A stretch of 40,997 nt of DNA from Desulfosarcina sp. (GTDB taxonomy: Bacteria > Desulfobacterota > Desulfobacteria > Desulfobacterales > Desulfosarcinaceae): assembly GCA_014237405.1 (NCBI GenBank), contig JABZFO010000106.1:1-40997 (forward strand), in the 5' to 3' direction. The notes beneath the pieces are model-generated. The model searched no databases and was not told the origin of the DNA. It saw only the letters and a list, made by a program, of their open reading frames with translations. A program made the position numbers and the translations under genes. The number at the start of each line of letters is the position of its first letter. Positions within the stretch are counted from its first letter, which is position 1. Shown here piece by piece: positions 16,793 through 25,527 of the stretch.

Positions 16793-18916
16793 TTACTCGA
16801 CTCTCAAATATTCCAGTATCCCGCTGCCGTATCGGGCGACGAACGCCCGGTCAACTTTCTGCACAGGATTGGCGCCCAGAAAAGCCAGCAACGCGTCCAG
16901 CTGCTGTTTGCGCGCACCGGTGTCGGCAACGGTCTTCAGTCCGGCAAGCTGCTCCTCGATCTCAAAATATTTCAGCTTGTCATCAAGCGGCAGCTGCCAG
17001 AAGAGCAGAAATCCCCGTTCGGGGAAATCTACCCCCAGGATGCCATAGCAATAAGCCATAAAGGCGCGCTCCAACTTTTGCTGTATGCCGGCGATCTGCG
17101 CTTTTGCCGCTTCGATGGTGGACAGATCAAATGGTCGGCCGAGCACTTCGATGTAGATCTTGAATTTGGGCTCCGTGCCCGAAGGCCGGACTGTAATGCG
17201 AATGCTGCGGGTTTCGGGCAGGTTCTTCAGTTTCAGGATCAGCATGTTGCGCGATGAGGTATCGGTGCGGGACAGGTGGGGCTGGGGCTCACCCTTCCAC
17301 CGGTCGATCTTCTCCGCCACCGTGAAATCACCGACGGCATCGATCTCGTTTTCCCGCAGGTGCGCCATAATTTTGACGATCTGGCCGATGCCCTTGGCGC
17401 CCAGCAGCCGGATTTCAGTGAGATAGTTGTGGCAGTAGCCATACTTGGCGTAAATACCGTTCAGGTAGTCCACCAGGGTACGCCCCTCGGCCTTGAGTTG
17501 AGAAGTTAGTTCCGCCAGCCAAACGGCGGCACCGGCGGCATCCTTGTCCCGGGCGTAGTTGCCCATGAGAAAACCGTGGCTCTCCTCGGTGCCCAGGATG
17601 AAATCCCCCTGCCGGCCGTCCGCCTCCAGCCGGTTCATGCGCTCGCCGATGTATTTGAATCCCACCAGCAGGTCGCCGATACACTGGATGCCGTTTTCCG
17701 CGGCGATGGTGTCGATGAGCGAGGAGGTTACTTCGGTCTTGATGATCACATTTTTTTCCGTCAACCGCCCCTTTTCCCGGTACCGGTCGATGGCATACTC
17801 GGCAAGTACGATACCGATCTCGTTGCCGTTGAGAAATTTCCATTCTCCGTTGTGTCGCACCATGATGCCGATGCGGTCGGCATCCGGGTCGGTGCTCATG
17901 ATCACATCCGCGCCGATGGCATCAGCGTTGGGCAGGGCCGTGTCGAACGACTGGATCACCTCTGGGTTGGGGATGTTGAAGGTGACGTTTTCAAAGGCAC
18001 CGCTCAAGTTGGAGGTGGCCGGGTCCAGGTGAATGTCGAAGCCCATGCCCGTTAGCACTGGATAAACGGATGTGAGGCCCGTACCGTGCAGCGGGCTGTA
18101 GAGAATCTTCACGCCTCTGGCGTCGCTCAGCTGAAGCTCGGCCACCGCCTCGTGGTAGGCGTCGTCAACCTCTTCACCGATGACCACCAGCAGCCCTTTT
18201 CCCCCCGCTGCGTCCAGGTCCATGGTCTGAATTGTGGAAACATTCCGGGTCACCTCGTCCACCAAGTCCTGGTCGTGGGGCGGAATGAGTTGGCCGCCGT
18301 GCTGATCGTAGACCTTTTTGCCGTTGTCCGTGGGCAGGTTGTGGCTGGCCGAAAACATACACCCGGAGACGGCGCCCAGGTGTCGAATGGCAAAGGAGAG
18401 TTCCGGTGTGCTGCGGGTGCTGTCGAACAGATAGACCTTGATGCCGTTGGCCGTGTACACGTGTGCCGCCGCTTCCGCCAACTGCCGGCAATCCAAATCT
18501 TTCACAGGATTAGGCCGGTTCGAATCATACAGTTTCGTATCGGTAAACCGGCGAACATCGTAGGCCAGCACCAGCCCCCGCTGTTTGGCCGGTTCACCGT
18601 GGGTCTTGATCAGGTACTGGCTGTGCCCTTGGGCAGACGCCTGGATGGTCCACGGGTTGATGCGGTTGGGCCCCACCCCCACCAACCCCCGCCGGCCACC
18701 AGTGCCGAAGGGAATCACCTGATAGAAGGAATCCAGTAAAAACTCCCACTGACCGGATGCAATGAGATGGTCGATCTGGGGGACATAGTCCGCGAACATC
18801 TCATCGGTAAGCCAGGTCTGAAGTCGTTTCAGGGCGTCGCTTTTAAAGTTTCCCGGAAGATCAAGGGTTCTGAATCCTTTTTTTGCTTTTTCCATCAGGG
18901 TCTGATAATTGTCCAT
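16793..18916 (-). CDS. Phosphohexomutase (phosphoglucomutase/phosphomannomutase family)
   Basis: The 707-residue protein interconverts hexose 1- and 6-phosphates. Motifs are the phosphoserine loop SASHNLP (Ser191), metal-binding STDPDADR (Asp343, 345, 347), the sugar-specificity region GTEESHGF and the phosphate-binding RPSGTEPKFK. After the canonical fold come about 120 extra residues containing two Trp/Phe-rich helices (GFLLFWQLPLDDKLKYFEIEEQ), longer than usual and of unknown role. Its likely job here is to link glucose-6-phosphate with glucose-1-phosphate, feeding the glycogen genes about 5 kb away. GAGGATAA precedes the ATG. It is divergent from the MFS gene and is followed by the terminator at 16551-16587. 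Confidence 0.9.
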   Translation of the reverse strand: MDNYQTLMEKAKKGFRTLDLPGNFKSDALKRLQTWLTDEMFADYVPQIDHLIASGQWEFLLDSFYQVIPFGTGGRRGLVGVGPNRINPWTIQASAQGHSQYLIKTHGEPAKQRGLVLAYDVRRFTDTKLYDSNRPNPVKDLDCRQLAEAAAHVYTANGIKVYLFDSTRSTPELSFAIRHLGAVSGCMFSASHNLPTDNGKKVYDQHGGQLIPPHDQDLVDEVTRNVSTIQTMDLDAAGGKGLLVVIGEEVDDAYHEAVAELQLSDARGVKILYSPLHGTGLTSVYPVLTGMGFDIHLDPATSNLSGAFENVTFNIPNPEVIQSFDTALPNADAIGADVIMSTDPDADRIGIMVRHNGEWKFLNGNEIGIVLAEYAIDRYREKGRLTEKNVIIKTEVTSSLIDTIAAENGIQCIGDLLVGFKYIGERMNRLEADGRQGDFILGTEESHGFLMGNYARDKDAAGAAVWLAELTSQLKAEGRTLVDYLNGIYAKYGYCHNYLTEIRLLGAKGIGQIVKIMAHLRENEIDAVGDFTVAEKIDRWKGEPQPHLSRTDTSSRNMLILKLKNLPETRSIRITVRPSGTEPKFKIYIEVLGRPFDLSTIEAAKAQIAGIQQKLERAFMAYCYGILGVDFPERGFLLFWQLPLDDKLKYFEIEEQLAGLKTVADTGARKQQLDALLAFLGANPVQKVDRAFVARYGSGILEYLRVE

Positions 18917-18968
18917 GCCGTTATCCTCGTTATCAATAAAGTGGTCAATAGATCTTGAGAACGCTGGT

Positions 18969-18986
18969 TTCCCGCCACTGCGGGAA
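18969..18986. repeat. REP-like CCCGC hairpin
   Basis: TTCCCGC (18969-18975) and GCGGGAA (18980-18986) form a perfect 7-base stem with a 4-base loop, flanked by ATGAC. This resembles the common intergenic repeat of the form GTCATTCCCGC...GCGGGAA. It sits between two divergent genes. Confidence 0.6.
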
Positions 18987-19072
18987 TGACAGTTTTACTG
19001 GAATAGTTGACGACTATTATTTCATTTTTTCCATTTAATGACAACGGTTTTAAAACAATCACCCATTCAGCC

Positions 19073-20287
19073 ATGAACGCCACCGACCGCAAAATCTTCG
19101 GCACCCTCTTCTTCTCCATTTTTGCGGCCGTCACCGGAGTGGGTATCGTGGTGCCGCTGCTTCCGGTCTACGCCCATGACCTGGGAGCCAGTGGCCTTTA
19201 CATAGGCCTGATCTTTGGCGCCTTCTCTCTGTCCCGGACGTTTTTTCTGCCCTACTTCGGTCGCCTGTCCGACATAAAGGGGCGAAAACCGTTCATCATC
19301 ACGGGACTTTTCTTCTACGCCGTGATTTCGGTGGCCTTCATTCTGTCCACCGGGGTGGAGTCCTTGATTGGCATCCGTTTTATCCAGGGGATCGCGTCGG
19401 CCATGATTATGCCGGTGGTGCAGGCCTATGTGGGGGACATTACCCCCAAAGGCAAGGAAGGATGGGTCATGGGGCTGTTCAACATGTCCCTGTTCATCGG
19501 TCTGAGCGCCGGCCCGCTGATCGGCGGGGTGATCAAGGACCGCTTCAGCCTCCAGGGAGCTTTCATCTGCATGGGCACCATGTCCATCGTTGGATTTGTG
19601 TTGAGTTTGGTCTTTCTCCCCCCCAGAGCCGAAGAGCGGGTGGTTAAAAAAGGCCGGCCGCCGGTGGGATGGTTGAAGATTCTCACCGATCGGACCATCG
19701 CCGGTCTTTTTTTTTTCCGTCTGGCCTATACGGCCTGCATCGGCATCATCTGGAGTTTTCTGCCGGTGTTTGCCGACATGGAGTTTTCCGTCTCGGCGTC
19801 AGGCATCGGCATCCTGGTGATGCTGGGAGTCTTTGTGAGCGGCGTGATGCACGTTCCCATGGGATGGCTGGCGGACCAATTAAATCGAAAGGCAATGATC
19901 ATCCTGGGCGGTCTGGTGACCACCGGCGCTGTTTATGCCTTTACCCATGCAAACGGGTTCCAGGACATGTTCTGGGCCAGCGTGGTCTTTGGCATTGGCG
20001 GCGGCATCTCCATGCCGGCGCTGATGGCCGCCGCAGTCCTGCAGGGCAACCGCAGCAGTGCCATGGGGTCGGTGATGGCCCTGCTCACCGTGGGCCACAG
20101 CCTGGGCATGTTGATCGGTTCGTTACTGGCCGGGGTGATGATGGATTGGTTCCAGCTCCGGCAGGCTTTTGTTCTCGGCGCGCTGATCATGGCCACAGGA
20201 ACGGTTCTGTTCGTGGCCTGCACCTGGCGCGCAAACCTGAGTCGAGGGACGGTTGCCGTCGTTCCACCCCAGATACCGGAGGGCTGA
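19073..20287 (+). CDS. MFS transporter, probable drug/metabolite exporter
   Basis: The 404-residue protein has about 12 hydrophobic segments. The DHA1-like signature GRLSDIKGRKPF lies between helices 2 and 3, and VVPLLPVYAHDLGAS is in helix 1. The second half has GWLADQLNRKAMIILGG. These features mark a proton-coupled exporter of the major facilitator superfamily; the substrate cannot be told from sequence. The frame extends to a TTG at 19007, but the ATG at 19073 gives the normal short N-terminus. Neither has a clear ribosome-binding site. One base separates its stop from trmO, so the two are co-transcribed. Confidence 0.85.
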   Translation: MNATDRKIFGTLFFSIFAAVTGVGIVVPLLPVYAHDLGASGLYIGLIFGAFSLSRTFFLPYFGRLSDIKGRKPFIITGLFFYAVISVAFILSTGVESLIGIRFIQGIASAMIMPVVQAYVGDITPKGKEGWVMGLFNMSLFIGLSAGPLIGGVIKDRFSLQGAFICMGTMSIVGFVLSLVFLPPRAEERVVKKGRPPVGWLKILTDRTIAGLFFFRLAYTACIGIIWSFLPVFADMEFSVSASGIGILVMLGVFVSGVMHVPMGWLADQLNRKAMIILGGLVTTGAVYAFTHANGFQDMFWASVVFGIGGGISMPALMAAAVLQGNRSSAMGSVMALLTVGHSLGMLIGSLLAGVMMDWFQLRQAFVLGALIMATGTVLFVACTWRANLSRGTVAVVPPQIPEG

Positions 20288-20288
20288 C

Positions 20289-20786
20289 ATGCAAATCACG
20301 TTTTCTCCCATCGGCACCATTCACACCCCGTTTTCAAACCTTGACGGCATGCCCATCCAGCCGTCGGGCGCCAAAGATGCAGAAGGCACGATTATCCTTG
20401 AGCCGCAATACGGGGAGGGCCTTCAGGATATAGACGGATTTTCTCACATCATCCTGCTCTACCACTTTCATCTGTCAAAAGGGTACCGCTTAGTGGTAAA
20501 GCCCTTCATGGACACCGTGAAACGGGGCCTGTTTTCCACCCGTGCGCCTCGCCGGCCCAACCCCATCGGGCTGTCCATCGTCAGGCTGGTACGGATCGAT
20601 GGCCTTGCCCTCCATGTTCAAGGCGTGGATATGGTTAACGGCACCCCGCTGCTGGACATCAAACCATGGGTTCCAGAGTTCGACGTGCGAGAAAACGCAC
20701 GGGCGGGGTGGTTGGACGAAAAGCAGCAGGACTCCCGATCCATGAAATCGGACTGCCGCTTCGCTGAAGACGAACAGAAGGGGTAA
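20289..20786 (+). CDS. trmO: TrmO (TsaA/YaeB), tRNA t6A37 N6-methyltransferase
   Basis: TrmO uses SAM to N6-methylate threonylcarbamoyladenosine at position 37 of certain tRNAs. The 165-residue protein begins MQITFSPIGTIHTPF, has the GFSHIILLYHFH strand, the family signature FSTRAPRRPNPIGLS and a C-terminal LLDIKPWVPEFD. An upstream in-frame ATG exists at 20253, but GAGGG just before the ATG at 20289 and the family N-terminus decide the start. Its stop lies 67 bases from the end of the convergent murB relic. Confidence 0.92.
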   Translation: MQITFSPIGTIHTPFSNLDGMPIQPSGAKDAEGTIILEPQYGEGLQDIDGFSHIILLYHFHLSKGYRLVVKPFMDTVKRGLFSTRAPRRPNPIGLSIVRLVRIDGLALHVQGVDMVNGTPLLDIKPWVPEFDVRENARAGWLDEKQQDSRSMKSDCRFAEDEQKG

Positions 20787-20853
20787 TTTATTTTTTCCGC
20801 GGCCCAAATGTGTTCTGGAAGATTGTCTCATCGTCGGACATGCTTTGTTGCGA

Positions 20854-21784
20854 TCAACACCTTTGCCGTATGACCAGTACTTCCCGCTCCAGTTCAATGC
20901 CGAACATGTCATGGACGGCCCCTTTGACCTGCTCGGACAATTCCAAAATCTCCCGCCCCGTGGCGCCGCCCAGATTCACCAGAACCAATGCCTGCCTGTC
21001 ATGGACGGCTGCCTTACCTGCACGCTTGCCTTTCCAGCCGCAGCGTTCGATCATCCAGCCCTGGGTTTTTAAAAAAACTGCCTGCATTGCCGATCATGGC
21101 CGGGTCCGGTAGTTTGGTTTGCCGGATAGAGACGATCGCCTGACGGACATTGTCCAGATTCATCGGCCCCATTTTTCCCACAGCCGCTTTGACGCCGGGA
21201 TAATCAAGAACGAATTCGGGCTGCCGGCTGAGCTTGAAGACCACCGCCGTGATGATGAACTGCCCGGCCCAGGGGCCTTTGAAGTTGCTGAAACGGTAGC
21301 CGAAGCCGCAATTTTTTGGGGAGAAAAAAACCTTTTTACAGTCGTCGATGGAAATCGCCTCGACGCGGTCGATTACCGCGTTGACCTCCACTCCGTAAGC
21401 GCCGATGTTCTGCACTGCACTGGCGCCGACGCTGCCCGGTATGAGAGAAAGATTTTCAATGCCGCCCCAGCCGTTGGCCACGGCAAACGCCACCAGATCG
21501 TCCCAGTTCTCGCCAGCCATGGCCCTGACCCGAAGGTGCTGCCGGTCCGCTTCGACCACGTCGATTCCCTTTAGCAGCGGATGCAGCACGATGCCGTCAA
21601 AATCATCCACGAACAGGATGTTGCTGCCTCCACCGAGAACCAGGTGACGCTGCCCGTCAAGGGGATTCCGATTGAGAAAATCGAGGATCTCATCTTCTGA
21701 ATCGAAACGGGCATAACAGGCGGCAAATGCGTTGATCTGAAATGTGGTCAGTCTTTTAAGCGCATAATTGGTTTTTATTTCCAT
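20854..21784 (-). pseudogene. murB: murB (UDP-N-acetylenolpyruvoylglucosamine reductase), internally deleted and frameshifted
   Basis: MurB reduces UDP-GlcNAc-enolpyruvate to UDP-MurNAc in peptidoglycan synthesis. The first frame (21784 to 21014) has the FAD domain (LGGGSNILF, IPGSVGASAVQNIGAYG) and the catalytic-serine motif [10 protein letters not shown], then runs into unrelated residues. The rest of MurB ([29 protein letters not shown]...GIELEREV) continues in another frame from about 21063 to the stop at 20854. E. coli MurB has about 29 residues between FKNP and its GWLIDQC; these are absent here. The break is thus a deletion of roughly 86 bases plus a frame change next to a T7/A5 run. 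Because MurB is usually essential, either another copy exists or this is a sequence or assembly error. Confidence 0.85.
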
Positions 21785-21933
21785 GTTGATTCAACTGCAT
21801 AAACCCTAACGTTTCAACCGGACCGTATAATGGCCTCTGCTGGTCGTCATTTTTCGGTGGTTACCGGAATCTGTTTGTCTCCCGCCCGGATGAATTTAAC
21901 GCCATCCCGGGGAATCACCGCCAAATTCTCGTT

Positions 21934-23886
21934 TCATGGTTTTTCTTTCGAAGCGGCCACCGGTTTAAAAACGATCCCTGTACGCGACGGCAGGTAAAGG
22001 GAAAGCCGGGTGCCCCAGGGGCTGTCCTTATCGTTCAACGTATGGTGCACCTGGTCAGACGACAGCCGACCGTGTCCGCCGAAATGCCGGTCATCCGAAT
22101 CCAGGACCATTCGGTAAGACCCGCCCGGTGTGGAAATGCCGTAATCGGTGAATGACTGCGTCGGATGAAAATTGAAGGCGAAGATCCACCCGGTTCGGGA
22201 AAAAGCGAGAATCTTGTCATGGTCGTGGTCCCACAACAGTCTGGGGTCACCGCCCACCAGGTGCCACCGCCGTCGGGCGTAGCGAAAGCTCCAGTCGTTT
22301 CCCTCCCGGGGAAAGTCGATCCATTCGGGATGGCCGAACTCGTTGCCCATGAAGTTCAGGTATCCGCTGCCCGCCGTGGCAAGGGTAACCAGCCGGATCA
22401 TCTTATGAAGGGCCATGGCTCGGTCGACGTCAAGGTCCGGGTCATCAACCGCCATGTGATGATACATGGCGGCGTCAGCCATGCGGAACATCAGGGTTTT
22501 ATCCCCCACCAGGGCCTGGTCGTGGGATTCGGTATAGCTGATGGTCTTCTCTTCACGCCGTCGATTGGTCAGCTCGAACCACAGGTGGTCCATGGGCCAG
22601 TGCTCATCGGGCGTATCCTTGGTGAGACGGATCCAGTAATCGGGAACGCCCATGGAAAAGCGGTAGTCGAACCCCACGCCCCCGTCGGCAACGGACAGGG
22701 CCAGCCCCGGCATGCCGCTGATGTCTTCGGCCACGGTGATGGCATCGGGCCGGATGTGGTGGATCACCGTGTTGGCCAGAGCCAGGTAGGCCAGGGCGTC
22801 TTCATCCACCGTTTCATTGAAGTAGTCGTCGTATCCGGTGAACGCCTTTTCCAGGCCATGGTGGGTGTAAAGCATGCTGGTGATGCCGTCGAAGCGGAAA
22901 CCGTCCACGTGAAAGGCATCCAGCCAGTAGCGGCAGTTGGACAGCAGAAAATGAATGACCTGGGGTTTACCGTAGTCAAAGCAGCGGCTGTCCCAGGCGT
23001 GGTGGTAACCTCGGCTGCCCTGGTGGAAGTACTGGTATTCCGTTCCATCAAACAGCCCCAGTCCTTCCACCGTATTGGATACACAATGGGAGTGCACCAG
23101 ATCCATGATCACGGCAAGTCCCTGTTCGTGGGCCGAATCGATCAGGTCCATGAGGTCTTCCGGCGGACCGAATCGCGAAGACGGGGCGAAGAAGCTGGAG
23201 ACGTGGTAGCCGAAGGAGCCGTAATAGGGGTGTTCCTGGACGGCCATGAGTTGAATGGTGTTGTAGCCGGCGTCCACGATCCGCGGCAGGATATTCTCCG
23301 TAAACTCCCGCCAGGAGCCGATCTTCTCTTCATCCTGGACCATGCCGACATGCACCTCGTAGACCAGCGGCGGCCGATCCGGCCGTTTGAAGTCGGAATG
23401 CCGCCAGCGGTAAGGATGCTCCGGCGCCCACACCTGGGCGTTGAAGATCAGGGTATTCGGGTCCTGCACCACCCGGCGGGCATAGGCCGGAATGCGGTCC
23501 CCTCGCCCGCCGTTCCAGTGAATGCGAAGGCGAAAAAGGTCCCCATGATGCAGCGCTTCATCCGGCAGGCGGATCTCCCACTGCCCGTCATCGGTTAACC
23601 GCGACAGGGCAAATGATCGGTCTTCGGTCCACCCTGAAAAATCCCCCACCAGATAGATAGCCGTGGCGTTGGGCGCCCATTCCCTGAAGATCCACCCATC
23701 CGTGCTCTTGTGAAGGCCGAAGTACTCATGTCCCGACGCCAGATCCAGAAGATCGATGCGGCCTTCGGTGATCCGTTCTCGCGTGGCCTGGATGTGCTCA
23801 AGCCGCCGAACCAGGGCGGATCGATGCGGTTTCAGGTAAGGATCGGCAGCCAGTATCCGGTTGGCAATGGTGTTGATGACATCCAT
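21934..23886 (-). CDS. glgB: 1,4-alpha-glucan (glycogen) branching enzyme, GH13
   Basis: The enzyme cuts alpha-1,4 chains and re-attaches them by alpha-1,6 bonds. The 650-residue protein has an N-terminal CBM48 region (about 60-160, GWIFREWAPNATAIYLVGDFSGW), then the GH13 barrel: nucleophile Asp333 (GFRFDGITSMLY), acid/base Glu387 (VAEDISGMP) and Asp456 (ESHDQALVGDK). The barrel pattern resembles the eukaryote-like GH13_8 subfamily more than the longer E. coli type. It is last in the glycogen operon, 109 bases after glgA. No strong Shine-Dalgarno sequence is seen. After the TGA the same frame stays open for another 28 codons before the next stop. Confidence 0.93.
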   Translation of the reverse strand: MDVINTIANRILAADPYLKPHRSALVRRLEHIQATRERITEGRIDLLDLASGHEYFGLHKSTDGWIFREWAPNATAIYLVGDFSGWTEDRSFALSRLTDDGQWEIRLPDEALHHGDLFRLRIHWNGGRGDRIPAYARRVVQDPNTLIFNAQVWAPEHPYRWRHSDFKRPDRPPLVYEVHVGMVQDEEKIGSWREFTENILPRIVDAGYNTIQLMAVQEHPYYGSFGYHVSSFFAPSSRFGPPEDLMDLIDSAHEQGLAVIMDLVHSHCVSNTVEGLGLFDGTEYQYFHQGSRGYHHAWDSRCFDYGKPQVIHFLLSNCRYWLDAFHVDGFRFDGITSMLYTHHGLEKAFTGYDDYFNETVDEDALAYLALANTVIHHIRPDAITVAEDISGMPGLALSVADGGVGFDYRFSMGVPDYWIRLTKDTPDEHWPMDHLWFELTNRRREEKTISYTESHDQALVGDKTLMFRMADAAMYHHMAVDDPDLDVDRAMALHKMIRLVTLATAGSGYLNFMGNEFGHPEWIDFPREGNDWSFRYARRRWHLVGGDPRLLWDHDHDKILAFSRTGWIFAFNFHPTQSFTDYGISTPGGSYRMVLDSDDRHFGGHGRLSSDQVHHTLNDKDSPWGTRLSLYLPSRTGIVFKPVAASKEKP

Positions 23887-23979
23887 GGTTTTAGCTTGTT
23901 AGTATCTTAATCCTGAAATTTGTTGTTTGCGGCGTACGCCTTTCCAACAGCACCGGTTTATCCGGGTTAGGGGTTTAGA

Positions 23980-23993
23980 CCGAAGGCCTTCGG
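23980..23993. repeat. Perfect 14-base palindrome after glgA
   Basis: CCGAAGGCCTTCGG is a perfect palindrome two bases beyond the glgA stop, in the glgA-glgB gap. It has no adjacent T-run, so it is not a typical terminator; a protein site or mRNA-end feature is possible. Confidence 0.45.
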
Positions 23994-23995
23994 AA

Positions 23996-25507
23996 TTAAT
24001 TTATCAGCGGACGCTCCAACATCTTCTCATACAAATCGATATACTGTTTAGCCGTATTGGCATGGTTGAATGATGCCGAACTCTGCCGCATAACCCGTTG
24101 AATCTGCTTGCGCTTTACCGCCTGTGGTAGCATGAAAAAGTCCATAGCCTGGGTCACGGCCCAGTAGAGCCCACCGGCATCATAGGTTCCGAATAAAAAG
24201 CCGTTTCCGATGCCCCGGTCCACGTCAAGGTGGGTGATGGTGTCGTGAATCCCCCCGGTGTCATTGGCCACTGGCAAGGCCCCATAGATGGGAGCGATCA
24301 TCTGGGGAAGGCCGCAGGGTTCAAACAGGGACGGCATGAGAATAAAATCGGCCGCTGCATAAGCCAGATGTTCCAGGTCCTCGTTGAAATCACACACCGC
24401 CACCCGGCTGTGGAACCCGTGGTGGTTGACGACGTCCCGGAACGTCTGCTGGTAATCGCCGTTGGCCACAAACACTACCTGCAGATTCATGTCCCAGTAA
24501 TTGGAAATGATGGTATAAAAGACCTCGGCCAGCAGCTGGCAGCCCTTTTGGATCGGGTCCAGTCGCGACGGCCAGAAGAACAGCGGGGCACGGTCGTCGC
24601 GGATCAGCCCCAGCGTCTCCTGCAGGTGACGCTTGTTTTCCCGTTTGCCGGTCAGGTGATCGCCGGCAGTGTAGTTGCGGTGAATCGCTTTATCCGTTTC
24701 TGGATTGAAGGCCGGATCCGGCGCGTTGAGGATTCCCGCGGCGCAGCCGGCATGAAACTTGTTGGTCAGCTCCTGCCGCAACGGCCACTCCACGAAGTCG
24801 TGGCGGCCTTCAATGATCTCTTCGAGAAACCGGGGGCTGACGGTATTGACGAAGTGGGCGGCAAACACGCCGCTGGAGAGAAAGTCTACCGGATTGCGTT
24901 CCCAGGCATCCGCGTAAGTGCTTGAAAAGTTCTCATAATAAAGATTGTGCCAGAAGTAGGCCGCGTCGATGCCGCGATCCTCGATATGAGACAGGGTAGC
25001 CTTTACCGTGTGGATGTTGTGGATGGTGAACAGGCAGGGGATGCCCATCTGCCGGGCCATGGCCGGAATGAGCCCCGTCATCCAGTCGTTGCAGTGAATC
25101 AGGTCCGGCCGCACCCGGGGGACGATGTTGTTGATCACCTCCCGCTGGAAGGCCAGGGAGAGTTTGGTGTTCTCACCGCCGTAGGGGGAGTAGACCCGGT
25201 TCAGGTAGAAAAAAGCCCGGTCCTCGGCAAGGTGCACCCGGTCGTCGGGCATGACGTTGCGGATGGTCCATTGCTCCCGTTTGAGAAACGGCGCCAGCCG
25301 ATCATGGAATATGGACCGGTAGTCCGGCAGCGCCATATGGACGTCTGCCCCTTCGTTAAACAGCGCACTGACCAAGGCGGCCGACACATCGGCCAAGCCT
25401 CCGGCTTTGGCCGTCAGGTACCGGGAAAAGTTGCCCATCCGCTGGGGCAGATAGGTCACTTCCGGGGTAACGATAAGTACCCGCGGGTTCTGCTTGGCCG
25501 ACGGCAT
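23996..25507 (-). CDS. glgA: Glycogen synthase (GT5)
   Basis: GlgA elongates alpha-1,4-glucan from ADP- or UDP-glucose. The 503-residue protein starts MPSAKQNPRVLIVTPEVTYL and carries the GT5 donor-binding loop KAGGLADV (Lys34 on), the HCNDWMTGLIPA region, LFFWPSRLDPIQKGCQLL and the C-terminal ILMPSLFEPCGLPQMIAPIYGALPVANDTGG. The frame extends upstream, but AAAGGAGGT four to five bases before the ATG at 25507 fixes the start. It lies 20 bases after the glgP stop. No glgC (ADP-glucose pyrophosphorylase) is encoded in this window, so the glucosyl donor is supplied elsewhere or differs. Confidence 0.93.
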   Translation of the reverse strand: MPSAKQNPRVLIVTPEVTYLPQRMGNFSRYLTAKAGGLADVSAALVSALFNEGADVHMALPDYRSIFHDRLAPFLKREQWTIRNVMPDDRVHLAEDRAFFYLNRVYSPYGGENTKLSLAFQREVINNIVPRVRPDLIHCNDWMTGLIPAMARQMGIPCLFTIHNIHTVKATLSHIEDRGIDAAYFWHNLYYENFSSTYADAWERNPVDFLSSGVFAAHFVNTVSPRFLEEIIEGRHDFVEWPLRQELTNKFHAGCAAGILNAPDPAFNPETDKAIHRNYTAGDHLTGKRENKRHLQETLGLIRDDRAPLFFWPSRLDPIQKGCQLLAEVFYTIISNYWDMNLQVVFVANGDYQQTFRDVVNHHGFHSRVAVCDFNEDLEHLAYAAADFILMPSLFEPCGLPQMIAPIYGALPVANDTGGIHDTITHLDVDRGIGNGFLFGTYDAGGLYWAVTQAMDFFMLPQAVKRKQIQRVMRQSSASFNHANTAKQYIDLYEKMLERPLIN

Positions 25508-25527
25508 CGGTACCTCCTTTGAACCCT

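Noticed and set aside
21060..21090. Programmed ribosomal frameshift in murB at the T7/A5 run
   Set aside because: Even with a shift, about 29 conserved residues would still be missing, so a deletion must be involved.
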